Shown here in pieces: positions 56,834-64,000 of a DNA stretch of 64,000 bases. Origin of the DNA: Corynebacterium endometrii (GTDB lineage: Bacteria > Actinomycetota > Actinomycetes > Mycobacteriales > Mycobacteriaceae); assembly GCF_004795735.1 (NCBI RefSeq), contig NZ_CP039247.1:372001-436000 (forward strand), read 5' to 3'. Made by a program: the position numbers and the translations under genes. The notes beneath the pieces were generated by a model. The model searched no databases. It saw nothing but the letters and a program-made list of their open reading frames with translations, and was not told the DNA's origin. Positions within the stretch are counted from its first letter, which is position 1, and the number at the start of each line of letters is the position of its first letter.

Positions 56834-57923
56834 GTGGTGTTTGTGGTGTCGAGTCGTTGGGATCCTTCGCCGGAGGTGGTGGAGCAGCTGTGCGTCTTAG
56901 TCCACGGTGGCCGCAGCGTGTGTAGTGCCGCGACGGAATTGGGCCTTAGCCTGAATGTTGCTTATCGTTTAGCCCGCGAACTTCAGCTGCCTATTCGCAG
57001 TAAGAAGACTCTTTCCAGGCCAGATGCTCAACGCATTGAACAGCTGTGGAAGCAGGGCGTGAAGCCAATGCAGATTGCGTCCCGGCTCAATCTGACCCCG
57101 AGCGTGGTCTACCGCATTGGTATTGAGCGTGGCCTGTGGCACCGCAATCGGCATGGTCGTCGCGCAAACGCCACGTCACGTCGCTGTGAGTATTTGACGC
57201 TGCGGGTTAGCGCAATGGGCCGAAAGGACGCCGCAGAAGCCGTCGGGACCAATCCGCGCGACGCCCTCGATATCGACAAGGCAGTTATTAAGCTCAATCC
57301 TGTAGGACGCGTGCCGTTTGTCCCCGACGGACCCGATGTCGCGCTCTATAAAAGACTTATGCAGGTCTTGCCCTATGTTGACGGCCGCCTAGCAGTACCC
57401 GTCGAAGTCATCCCACAGCACGCAATAGACAAGCGCATCAGTTCACGGTATTTGTCCGTCGAGGAGCGCGAACTCATCGCCGATTTGCACCGTCAAGGCC
57501 TTGGTGTGCGTGCTATTGCCCGACGATTGGGACGCTCTGCTGGAACGATAAGCAAGGAAATGGCACGCAATCGCGACGAGTGTGGGCTGTATCTACCGCA
57601 TGCAGCTCACAGGAAATCGGTGCTGCGCAGGTTTCGGCCAAAGCCACGCAAACTCGACACGAACGCGGCACTGCATGAGGTGGTGTGGTCGTTGCTGAAA
57701 CAGCGGTATTCGCCGGTGCAGATTTCGAATCGGTTGCGTCTGGACTTCCCTGACGATGACACTATGAGGGTGTGTCCTGAAACTATCTACATGTCGTTGT
57801 TCTTCCAAGCTAAAGGGGAGCTGAAGAAAGAAATTGCTGCGTGCCTGCGTCAAGGCCGCGCCGTGCGCAAGCCTGGCAATCAGCGCATTCCACGTCAACG
57901 GTTTAGCGATCCCATGGTGATGA
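56834..57923 (+). pseudogene. IS30-family transposase, N-terminal part (interrupted)
   Basis: The first ~363 residues of an IS30-type transposase. Two helix-turn-helix regions are seen, an N-terminal one (SVCSAATELGLSLNVAYRLAREL, with a second repeat QIASRLNLTPSVVYRIG) and the family-type one SVEERELIADLHRQGLGVRAIARRLGRSAGTISKEMARN. Reading continues into the inserted element and stops at 57940. Several GTG codons from 56834 could start it. The catalytic domain is in the part after the insertion, so this copy is inactive unless the insertion is lost precisely. Confidence 0.88.
57916..57923. repeat. Left copy of 8-bp target duplication
   Basis: GGTGATGA, identical to 59393-59400, directly flanks the inserted IS256-family element. 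Joining the IS30 halves with one copy restores an uninterrupted frame across SDPMVMISQRP. Confidence 0.92.
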
Positions 57924-59392
57924 GGTCAAGTCCTGGGTAGTGGTGTATCTGTATTTCGAATCTGGGGTTAGTTTCATGGCGGTGGTTTAGGGGCCGTCTC
58001 GGGGATGTGGGGTGAGGGTATTCATGCGGCGTTTTCCTGGTTGTTGTCGCGGTCCTCGTCGATGACCCCAGCGGCGATGATGTCTTTGGTCTGTGTCAGG
58101 CTGGCCAGTGACATATAACGCTTCTGTTGGATCCAGTCATCGTGCTGTTCGGCCAAAACCGCCCCAACAAGGCGCACAACAGCGTCTCGGTTTGGGAAGA
58201 TTCCTACGACATCGCTACGCCGGCGGATCTCCCTATTGAGCCGTTCAGTGGGGTTATTCGACCAGATTTTGCTCCACACCGCTTTCGGCGCAGCGGTAAA
58301 CGCCAACAGCTCGTCGAGACACTCCTCGAGGTAGCCTGCCACGTTCGGGAACTTGTGCTGGCAGAACTCCACCACATCCCTGGCCTGGATCCACACGCTG
58401 GTGGCATCGGGTTGCTGGAAGATCGTGTGAAACATTGCTGATAGGGTCGGCCACTGGGTCTTCGGTACCTTGGCTGATAGGTTCTTCGCGAAGTGGGTGC
58501 GGCACCGCTGCCAACTAGCCTGCGGCAGGCAATCACCCACGGCTGCTTGAATACCAAGATGGGCATCACTGGTGACCAGGAATACCCCGGTGAGGCCACG
58601 GGCGATGAGGTCGCGGAAGAAACCCGTCCACGACGCGGTAGATTCCGCGGTGGCAACCTGCATGCCAAGCAGTTCGCGGTAGCCGTCAGCGTTGACACCT
58701 GTGGCCAGTAGCACGCTGGCTTTGACGACTCGGCCGCCTTCCCGCACTTTCATCGTCAACGCGTCACAGGAGAGGTAGTAATACGGGCCCTGGTCCAATG
58801 GTCTGGTACGGAATTGTTCGACCATCGTGTCAAGCTCTTTGGCCATCTCGCTGACCTGTGATTTCGATAGGTTGTTGATACCGAGTGTGGCGACTAGGTC
58901 GTTCATCCTGCGGGTGGAGACCCCCTTGAGGTAGCAGGTGGCGATAACTGTGGTCAGGGCGCGTTCGGTGCGGCTGCGGCGCTCTAGCAGCCAGTCGGGG
59001 AAAAATGAGCCGGTGCGTAGCTTCGGGATTGCCACATCAATACTGCCGACGCGGGTATCTAGCTGTCGGTGACGGTAACCATTGCGGGTGTTTGTACGAT
59101 CCGGCGAGACTGTTGCATAATCTGCCCCGCAGACGGTGTCTGCCTGGGCGGAGAGAATCTGGTTGATGAAGTCAGTGAGCATTTGGCGCATCAGGTCTGG
59201 GGAGGCTTGAGTCAGTAGCTCTTCGACATACGCGGTCGGATCGATATGATTGGGGTCAGCGGCCATCGCAGGGTACTTCCTTTCGAGGATAGGTAAGAGT
59301 TGATTCGAAAGGTACCCGCGATGGTCGCCTCATTGTGCACCGGCACAAGGCCTACCGCGGGCTACAGATACACCACGCTAGCGGACGCAACC
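57924..59392 (-). mobile_element. IS256-family insertion sequence (1469 bp)
   Basis: The ends GGTCAAGTCC... (57924) and the complement GGTTGCGTCC... (from 59392) agree at 21 of 30 bases, with a perfect inner 14-bp block GTGGTGTATCTGTA. An 8-bp direct repeat GGTGATGA flanks the element. It carries one intact transposase gene on the minus strand. It inserted within the IS30 transposase gene, so it arrived later. With an intact gene and ends it may be mobile. Confidence 0.92.
58022..59266 (-). CDS. IS256-family (Mutator-type) transposase
   Basis: A 414-residue transposase, full length for the family. The DDE residues are readable: D168 in YLSCDALTMKVREG, D234 in LVTSDAHLGIQAAV, and the glutamate in NNPTERLNREIRRRSDVVG (E341 or E346). 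The signature C-x2-H appears as QRCRTHFAKNL. No frameshift or stop is present, so the enzyme may be active. It acts on the inverted repeats of the surrounding element. Confidence 0.95.
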   Translation of the reverse strand: MAADPNHIDPTAYVEELLTQASPDLMRQMLTDFINQILSAQADTVCGADYATVSPDRTNTRNGYRHRQLDTRVGSIDVAIPKLRTGSFFPDWLLERRSRTERALTTVIATCYLKGVSTRRMNDLVATLGINNLSKSQVSEMAKELDTMVEQFRTRPLDQGPYYYLSCDALTMKVREGGRVVKASVLLATGVNADGYRELLGMQVATAESTASWTGFFRDLIARGLTGVFLVTSDAHLGIQAAVGDCLPQASWQRCRTHFAKNLSAKVPKTQWPTLSAMFHTIFQQPDATSVWIQARDVVEFCQHKFPNVAGYLEECLDELLAFTAAPKAVWSKIWSNNPTERLNREIRRRSDVVGIFPNRDAVVRLVGAVLAEQHDDWIQQKRYMSLASLTQTKDIIAAGVIDEDRDNNQENAA

Positions 59393-59393
59393 G

Positions 59394-59912
59394 GTGATGA
59401 TTTCTCAGCGGCCTGCAACGGTCGACGATCGCGCAGTCCCTGGACATTGGGAAGGCGACCTCATCTTGGGCAAAGCAAACAAGTCAGCAATCGGCACCCT
59501 TGTAGAACGCAGCACCAGGTACGTGATGTTGCTTTACCTGCCCAACGGCCACGGTGCTGTGGAAGTACGCAACGCGCTCGTTGATGCTATCGAGCAGTTG
59601 CCGGCGCATTTGCGTGGTTCGTTAACGTGGGATCAGGGAAGTGAAATGGCTGGTCATAAGTCCTTCACCATTGCCACAGATTGCCCGGTGTACTTCTGTG
59701 ACCCTGCATCACCATGGCAGCGAGGAAGCAACGAAAACACCAACGGGCTGCTGCGCCAGTATTTCCCCAAAGGCACTGACCTATCGGTCCATACCAAAGA
59801 AGACCTCGAGTTCGTAGCCATGCAACTCAACGACAGACCACGCGCAACCCTAGGATTCGCCAAACCAGCCGAAAAGATGGCTGAACTGCTAGGCTGTGCC
59901 AACGAAAACTAG
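59394..59912 (+). pseudogene. IS30-family transposase, C-terminal catalytic part
   Basis: About 170 residues in the same frame as the first half once the insertion is removed. It holds the IS30 DDE domain: HWEGDLILGKANKSAIGTLVER, LTWDQGSEMAGHK, and RGSNENTNGLLRQYFPKGTDLS. The joined protein would be about 533 residues, long for IS30 because of the extra N-terminal helix-turn-helix region. Confidence 0.88.
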
Positions 59913-59943
59913 AACCGTGTTTCCACGACCACTAGAATCCGCC

Positions 59944-60254
59944 CTCACGGGGAATCAAGAGCTGTTCCTGAGGGGAGCTGAGCCCCGGGGTAGACGGTTC
60001 GATGAGCAGGGCAAGTACATCCGTCGCCACGGCCAAGAGGGTTTGGCACGCCGGTTTGTTTGTCGGGCACCGAGCTAGCGTTGCAATACCACGGACGCAT
60101 CCGGCCGCGATAAAGATAGGTGAGGTGGACCTGAAGCGGCGTATCGAGTCTAGGATCGATAATTGCGCTAATGAGTTGGAGCGAAGGGGCGGGAGCTGAT
60201 GCTTACTTCAGTGCCAACATGGGAGCAGTGGGCCTTGCCCACGAGTGCGGGGCA
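59944..60254 (+). other. Region between IS30 element and FHA gene, no clear gene
   Basis: 311 bases. Two adjoining frames show coding-like stretches (RGRRFDEQGKYIRRHGQEGLARRF near 59975-60055, then VDLKRRIESRIDNCANELERR up to 60199), in different frames. A TGATG stop-start overlap occurs at 60197. This may be the remnant of a gene broken before or by the transposon arrival. No promoter or RNA gene is seen. Confidence 0.4.
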
Positions 60255-60926
60255 CTACTTAAACAGGTGCGGATTCTGTGCCGCGTACTCGGCCAACACG
60301 ATGCGCCAGGTGACCTTTGTTCCGGGCTGGAATTCGGGCACTCCAAGCTTGGCTAGCGTGTCCGCGATGTATTGGATCTTCCGTTCAAGCTTCTTGGAGC
60401 TCCAGCCCAAGTCCGCGGCCAGTTCCTCATGGGACTTTACCGCGATGCGCGGCTCCTTATAGGGGTGGTCCAGCAGGGGCTGGGCCAGGCGCCGGAGGAG
60501 TTCGCGCTGCTCCGCGTTGGGTTCGAAGGTATTCGCGGTGAAGGTGCCGTCCGGAGGGAAGCTATACTCGGGCTCCCTGACCCCCTCGGCCACGGTTACT
60601 TCAATCTCGTAGTCCATCTGCGGGGTGGAGAAGTAAATACTAGAGACCCCGGGTTGCAGGATTTTGCGGCCACCCGCCGGCAGCTTTTCCGCGGTGTAGG
60701 CCTTGTCCGCGCGGGGCTGGATGGAAGCGGAGACGAAAGAACCGATGTTTTTGATGTACCACTGGCTGCCGTTGCTCCATACCTGAAGGAAGTTGCGGTG
60801 GAGGGAGGTATCCTCGGCGCCGACCACGAAATCGGAAAGGCGGCCGATGGTCAGTGACTCGCCGGGGCGCACTACGCGCCGGTTGCCAATCAGGTCGTCG
60901 ACTAAGAGTTCACCGCGCTGGAGCAT
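60255..60926 (-). CDS. FHA-domain protein with C-terminal helix-turn-helix-like region
   Basis: A 223-residue protein. An FHA domain fills the N-terminal half: GR (28-29), the phosphothreonine-binding S41-x-H43 in DTSLHRN, and NIGS near 60-63. A ~60-residue linker follows, then a helical region (about 165-200, SHEELAADLGWSSKKLERKIQYIADTLAKLGV) that looks like a winged-helix recognition element. It could read out a Ser/Thr-kinase signal and act on DNA or partners; this is inference. It is separate from the GTPase genes by ~440 bases. Confidence 0.75.
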   Translation of the reverse strand: MLQRGELLVDDLIGNRRVVRPGESLTIGRLSDFVVGAEDTSLHRNFLQVWSNGSQWYIKNIGSFVSASIQPRADKAYTAEKLPAGGRKILQPGVSSIYFSTPQMDYEIEVTVAEGVREPEYSFPPDGTFTANTFEPNAEQRELLRRLAQPLLDHPYKEPRIAVKSHEELAADLGWSSKKLERKIQYIADTLAKLGVPEFQPGTKVTWRIVLAEYAAQNPHLFK

Positions 60927-61065
60927 GGAGCACCTTTCTTCTCATGGATACGGGGGATAGTTTAGTCCACCTCGGCAGCGGCGGGGAGTAGCCCCCAATA
61001 AACACCCCGCCGGCTGTAAGGAGCGGTCTAATGAAGTCACTCTATTGCCAATCACGGGAGAAACC

Positions 61066-61185
61066 ATGGATGCCCCACTGCCATCGCAATTGCTGCCAAC
61101 TCAGCCAGGAATCCCTACCCTGGCCTACCTTGCGGGGCAGTGGGACTCAGATCAACCAGTCCAAGATTATGACTGGGGACACTGA
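61066..61185 (+). CDS. Possible 39-residue small protein
   Basis: ATG 61066 has GGGAG 5 bases upstream (CACGGGAGAAACC). The peptide begins MDAPLPSQLLPTQPG and ends in an acidic-aromatic tail (VQDYDWGH). It has no signal or membrane helix. It is too short to judge from composition. It lies opposite in direction to both neighbours. Confidence 0.35.
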   Translation: MDAPLPSQLLPTQPGIPTLAYLAGQWDSDQPVQDYDWGH

Positions 61186-61272
61186 GTAAGCAGGATTAGT
61201 CTTCTGCATAAAGGTGACAACTCACGGGCTGAGGCCACAGTTGCTTACGGTTGACCACCGTCTAACCGGGAG

Positions 61273-61351
61273 GGCCCTTACGGGCGCTAGGCCCAAGTGA
61301 AAGGTGGGGCTGCGGGCCGCTAATGGGAAGGGCCCGTCAACAGTAAGGGCC
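61273..61351. repeat. Inverted repeat beyond the GTPase gene 3' end
   Basis: GGCCCTTAC (61273-61281) and GTAAGGGCC (61343-61351) are exact complements. Inside them CGGGC and GCCCG can also pair. It starts 15 bases past the stop codon of the minus-strand GTPase gene, so it may be its terminator or mRNA 3' stem-loop. Confidence 0.6.
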
Positions 61352-61365
61352 GGTGCGAGCTGTAG

Positions 61366-62961
61366 TTATCTGCCCGCTGCAGTCTGGATGGAACTGAGGA
61401 AGGTCGCGTAATCCTGGCGGATCGCACCCAGCGGCTCCACCACTTGCTTCTCGGAGGTCTCGGCCACCTTCCTGCGCAGGGCGGCGCGGGTGCGGGATTT
61501 GATGCCGGCGCCGATGAAGCCGCCGAAGACCGCGATTAGCGTGCCCAGCAGAATGCCCAACAACAATCCGCCCGCAATGAGCAGGGTTGGGATTGACCAG
61601 CCCTCGACCTCGGGGGTCAATTCATTGCCGAGGAGCGGAACCAGCACGCCTGGCAGGAATGCCACGGCAAGGTACCACGCCACGCCCACCAGCGCGGCGA
61701 GCAGCGCGAACCACTGGATGACCTGGAAGATTTTCCAGGCGCCGGACGGCTGCGCGGGCAGTTTGGTGCCGGAGGCCGCGCGGTCCAGATGGTCCGGCAT
61801 TTTCTCGGCGATCGCCTCGGCGCGGTCAGAGACGGCGGAAGACCAGGCGTTCGGCAGGCCTTCGGAGGCAGCCGCGGCGTAGTGGCGCACGCCCTTGTTG
61901 GCAATTGCTTTGCGTGAGGCGTCCAGCTCGGGCATGGACGTGCGGCGGACGCCGAGCTCGTCGGCCTCCTCGCGCAGGCCCAAGCGGCGCAGCGGATCTG
62001 GCTTGAGCTTCGTGATCCACGAGGTCAGGAGCCAGCCGGTGGTTTGCCCGAGGCGCTGCCGGTAGGCCTTGGACGTGGCGTTAGCGAGTTCCTCGGCGCC
62101 GGCGGCCTCGGAAAGCAGCGTGTCCATCTCCTTCTTGGCGGACTTCGGCACGCCTTGGATAGCGGCGCCCTCGGTCCACGGAGTAGTTACGGCGGAAAGA
62201 TCTGCCTCGATACGCCGGGTCTGGGCGTTGTGAGCCTTGGCCACGCGGGTGATTTCCTTGCGCAGGTCATCGATGCCCATGCCATCTCGAGCGGAGGTCG
62301 GTACCACCTTCACCTTCTTAAGCCCGTCCTCGCGCAGCAGCTGAGCGTAGGACTCGCACACGGCCTGGACATCGCCGTCACGGAGCCTATCGGCTTTGTT
62401 GAGCACGGCCAGCGTTACCGCGGAGTGGTTGGCGTGGGGGCGGATAAAATTCTCGTGGATGATGGAATCAGCGTACTTCTCCGGATCTGTGACCCAGACC
62501 AGCACATCTACCTGGCCCGCCAATCGCGTGGCGATTTCACGGTTAGAAAGCTCCACGGAGTCAAAGTCGGGCAGGTCAAGCAGAATAAGCGGCCCAGCGC
62601 CCGGGGCGAATTCGCCCGAACGGTTGCGGCGGTCTTCCACGCTCAGCCAGTCAAGCAGCGCCTCGGAACCGCGGGGCTCCCACACGGCAGCCAGTGGGGA
62701 AGAAGTGGTAGGGCGGCGGGGAGAAGACTTGCCTAGGTCCTCGCCCACCACGGCGTTAAAGAGCGTGGTCTTGCCGGAGCCGGTGGCGCCGAAGAATCCC
62801 ACCACGGTGTGGTCTGCGGAGAGCTCGCGGCGCTCGGCGGCTGCCTTGGCCACGCGGTCGAGCGGCTCAAGCTCGGTTGGGGTCAGGTACGCAGTGCCGG
62901 CCTCGCGGGCGGAATTTAGCGCCTCGAGGCGCTCGGAGAGTTGGGGCTTTTTCTTAAACAT
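61366..62961 (-). CDS. Dynamin-like/YfjP-type membrane GTPase
   Basis: A 531-residue protein. An N-terminal GTPase domain has GATGSGKT (58-65), DLPD (129-132) and NKAD (188-191). A helical middle part follows. Two strongly hydrophobic stretches near residues 408-440 and 460-490 would anchor it in the membrane. It resembles the YfjP/Era-like and bacterial dynamin-like group. Its start ATG overlaps the stop of the upstream gene by 8 bases, so the two are co-translated. Paired proteins of this type remodel or protect membranes in other bacteria; the role here is inferred. Confidence 0.85.
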   Translation of the reverse strand: MFKKKPQLSERLEALNSAREAGTAYLTPTELEPLDRVAKAAAERRELSADHTVVGFFGATGSGKTTLFNAVVGEDLGKSSPRRPTTSSPLAAVWEPRGSEALLDWLSVEDRRNRSGEFAPGAGPLILLDLPDFDSVELSNREIATRLAGQVDVLVWVTDPEKYADSIIHENFIRPHANHSAVTLAVLNKADRLRDGDVQAVCESYAQLLREDGLKKVKVVPTSARDGMGIDDLRKEITRVAKAHNAQTRRIEADLSAVTTPWTEGAAIQGVPKSAKKEMDTLLSEAAGAEELANATSKAYRQRLGQTTGWLLTSWITKLKPDPLRRLGLREEADELGVRRTSMPELDASRKAIANKGVRHYAAAASEGLPNAWSSAVSDRAEAIAEKMPDHLDRAASGTKLPAQPSGAWKIFQVIQWFALLAALVGVAWYLAVAFLPGVLVPLLGNELTPEVEGWSIPTLLIAGGLLLGILLGTLIAVFGGFIGAGIKSRTRAALRRKVAETSEKQVVEPLGAIRQDYATFLSSIQTAAGR

Positions 62962-64000
62962 CGCGATCCTCCTCGCGGATAACCGGGACGCCGCGCAGGC
63001 GGTTGAGGCGATCCATAAAGCTTGCGGTCATTGTTGGCCGAGCGGACTCGATTTCCTTTACCTCGTCAATCACCTCGCCATCGATGATGGCTGGCTCGAT
63101 GGCCTCAACCCCGGCCTCTTCACGCACCGCGGCGGCGGCAAGCCGCGCGGCCTGACGCATCTCGCCGGAGGTAGTGCCGGAGGCCAGGGAGTCAATGAGT
63201 TCGTTGTAGCGGGCTTCTTCCTGTTCGAACAGGACGTGCACGCGGGCGTTGAGATCCTCGCGGGCGTGCCTTGCCATGCGGCGAACGGCGTCTTCACCAA
63301 AGATGGTCTCGAGCAGTTTCTGGCCCACCACGGCGGAACCGCCGGCGATGGCTAGTTCACCGCCGGAAAGACCAGCGGTGGATGCAAACACCACAAGCAT
63401 GAGTGCCACGGTCACCACGTTGAGACCGATGGACATCACGCGGGCCTTCATGCGCTTATCTGCCGCGTTGTCCTGGATGTAACCCATGAGCCCGGTCTGC
63501 CACTCGCGGACCAGCTCAGAGGCGGACCCGTTGATGGTGGTGGAGGCGTGGGCGAGCTCTGGGGCGGCGTCGGCACGCAGGGAAGGCGCCACCGAGCCCA
63601 GGTGGGACCAGGAGCGGGTGGCGGCGGTCTCGGCGGCGTCCACGACCACGGCATGGAGGCCGGACTCTATTTCGGTTTCGACCTCGCGCATCGGCGCAGG
63701 TTTACCGCTGAACCAGGACCCCAGTTTGTCCAGCGCGGAGGAATACCACCGTTCGATTGTGCGAAAGGCATCCGAGGTCCCCACAAAGTCCTGCCAGCGG
63801 GCCATGACTTCCTGGCGGAGCAGGTTGCCATCCGACGTCGCGTCAATGACATGCTCACTCGCGCGGTCATAGTTCGCGGAGATGGCCTCACGCAGCTGGG
63901 CGGCGAAGGCCTCCTGGCGGGCGCGTTCCTCGGAGAGGGCGTCCACGCGGGCGACCAGGCGCTCCATAGCGCCTAGGACCGTCTTGCCTGCCATCTCGCG
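62954..64000 (-). CDS. Dynamin-family-like protein, 3' part (continues beyond window)
   Basis: The frame stays open to the right edge, so only the C-terminal ~348 residues are visible; an ATG at 63994 is probably internal. The visible part is mostly helical (ALSEERARQEAFAAQLREAI), with a central hydrophobic hairpin near residues 190-225 (VMSIGLNVVTVALMLVVFASTAGL) like the membrane paddle of bacterial dynamin-like proteins. No GTPase motif is in this part; if present it lies past the window. The C-terminus has the repeat-like acidic EPAIIDGEVIDEVKEIES. It is translationally coupled to the next GTPase gene. Confidence 0.7.
   Translation of the reverse strand, partial: REMAGKTVLGAMERLVARVDALSEERARQEAFAAQLREAISANYDRASEHVIDATSDGNLLRQEVMARWQDFVGTSDAFRTIERWYSSALDKLGSWFSGKPAPMREVETEIESGLHAVVVDAAETAATRSWSHLGSVAPSLRADAAPELAHASTTINGSASELVREWQTGLMGYIQDNAADKRMKARVMSIGLNVVTVALMLVVFASTAGLSGGELAIAGGSAVVGQKLLETIFGEDAVRRMARHAREDLNARVHVLFEQEEARYNELIDSLASGTTSGEMRQAARLAAAAVREEAGVEAIEPAIIDGEVIDEVKEIESARPTMTASFMDRLNRLRGVPVIREEDRDV

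Larger units (their letters stand above)
56794..59943 (+). mobile_element. IS30-family insertion sequence, interrupted
   Basis: The terminal inverted repeats start GGCGGATTCTAG at both ends (56794 onward; complement ending at 59943) and agree at 24 of the first 27 bases, including a later GAAACAC block. A CTC triplet flanks each end (56791-56793 and 59944-59946), the target duplication expected of IS30 elements. Without the inserted element and its 8-base duplication the length is 1673 bp. It lies just past the rpsQ terminator, so no host gene was visibly cut. Confidence 0.9.
60927..61365. other. Gap between FHA gene and GTPase genes
   Basis: 439 bases. It holds a possible 39-residue ORF (61066-61185) and a long inverted repeat (61273-61351). 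No tRNA or other gene is seen. The FHA gene promoter must lie on the minus strand near 60930-61000, where I see no clear hexamers. Confidence 0.45.

Noticed and set aside
56794-59943. Composite transposon carrying cargo genes
   Set aside because: The two elements are nested and of different families, and no passenger gene lies between the ends.
60199-60462. ORF starting at the TGATG overlap and running into the FHA gene on the opposite strand
   Set aside because: Most of its length is antisense to a clear FHA protein; only the first ~20 codons are in the gap.

Overview
The window looks like a chromosomal segment of a high-GC actinobacterium of the genus Corynebacterium. The gene order menC-menD-mgtA-menG, secE-nusG-rplK-rplA, rplJ-rplL, rpoB-rpoC, rpsL-rpsG-fusA, tuf, then a partial S10 operon that stops at rpsQ, matches my memory of the corynebacterial chromosome. 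The deduced proteins (RpoB, MenG, EF-Tu) also read as corynebacterial. Species cannot be fixed from the sequence alone.

Layout. 1-9787: menaquinone and isoprenoid region (menC 3' end, a UvrA paralogue lacking the UvrB-binding domain, menD, mannosyltransferase mgtA, menG, menJ-like reductase, polyprenyl diphosphate synthase), then tRNA-Tyr. 10083-15576 (minus): deoxyribonucleoside catabolism (SorC/DeoR regulator, deoD, MFS permease, deoC, phosphohexo/pentomutase) behind a strong promoter with an operator-like palindrome. 15799-16165: tRNA-Thr, tRNA-Met, tRNA-Trp. 16351-21822: secE, nusG, rplK, rplA, an antisense photolyase gene, an L10 leader with terminator, rplJ, rplL. 21946-31257: DUF3068 envelope protein, rpoB, rpoC. 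31457-34376: a TPP riboswitch controlling an ECF-type thiamine transporter (ykoE-ykoD-ykoC). 34586-40307: P-loop kinase-like gene, rpsL, rpsG, fusA, tuf. 40592-46582 (minus): peptide ABC transporter with its binding-protein gene last. 46918-50876: a lone hypothetical gene and a six-gene Asp23/Gls24 envelope-stress cluster (minus). 51540-56698: S10 operon rpsJ to rpsQ with stop/start overlaps at five junctions. 56794-59943: an IS30-family element split by an intact IS256-family element, both with readable terminal repeats and target duplications. 60255-64000 (minus): an FHA-HTH protein and two dynamin-like GTPase-family genes, the second running off the window.

Most of the window is core translation, transcription and envelope biosynthesis. 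The less ordinary parts are: the nested transposons just after the rpsQ terminator; a 154-nt multi-armed inverted-repeat element between fusA and tuf; terminator-like hairpins inside the secE-nusG and rplJ leaders; a perfect 12-bp inverted repeat inside the peptide-transporter operon; two very short ORFs with good Shine-Dalgarno sequences; and the FHA/dynamin cluster. I did not see CRISPR arrays, prophage genes, restriction systems or a clear new defence system. All structural RNA calls were made by eye, and family assignments rest on motifs recognised in the translations, not on searches.
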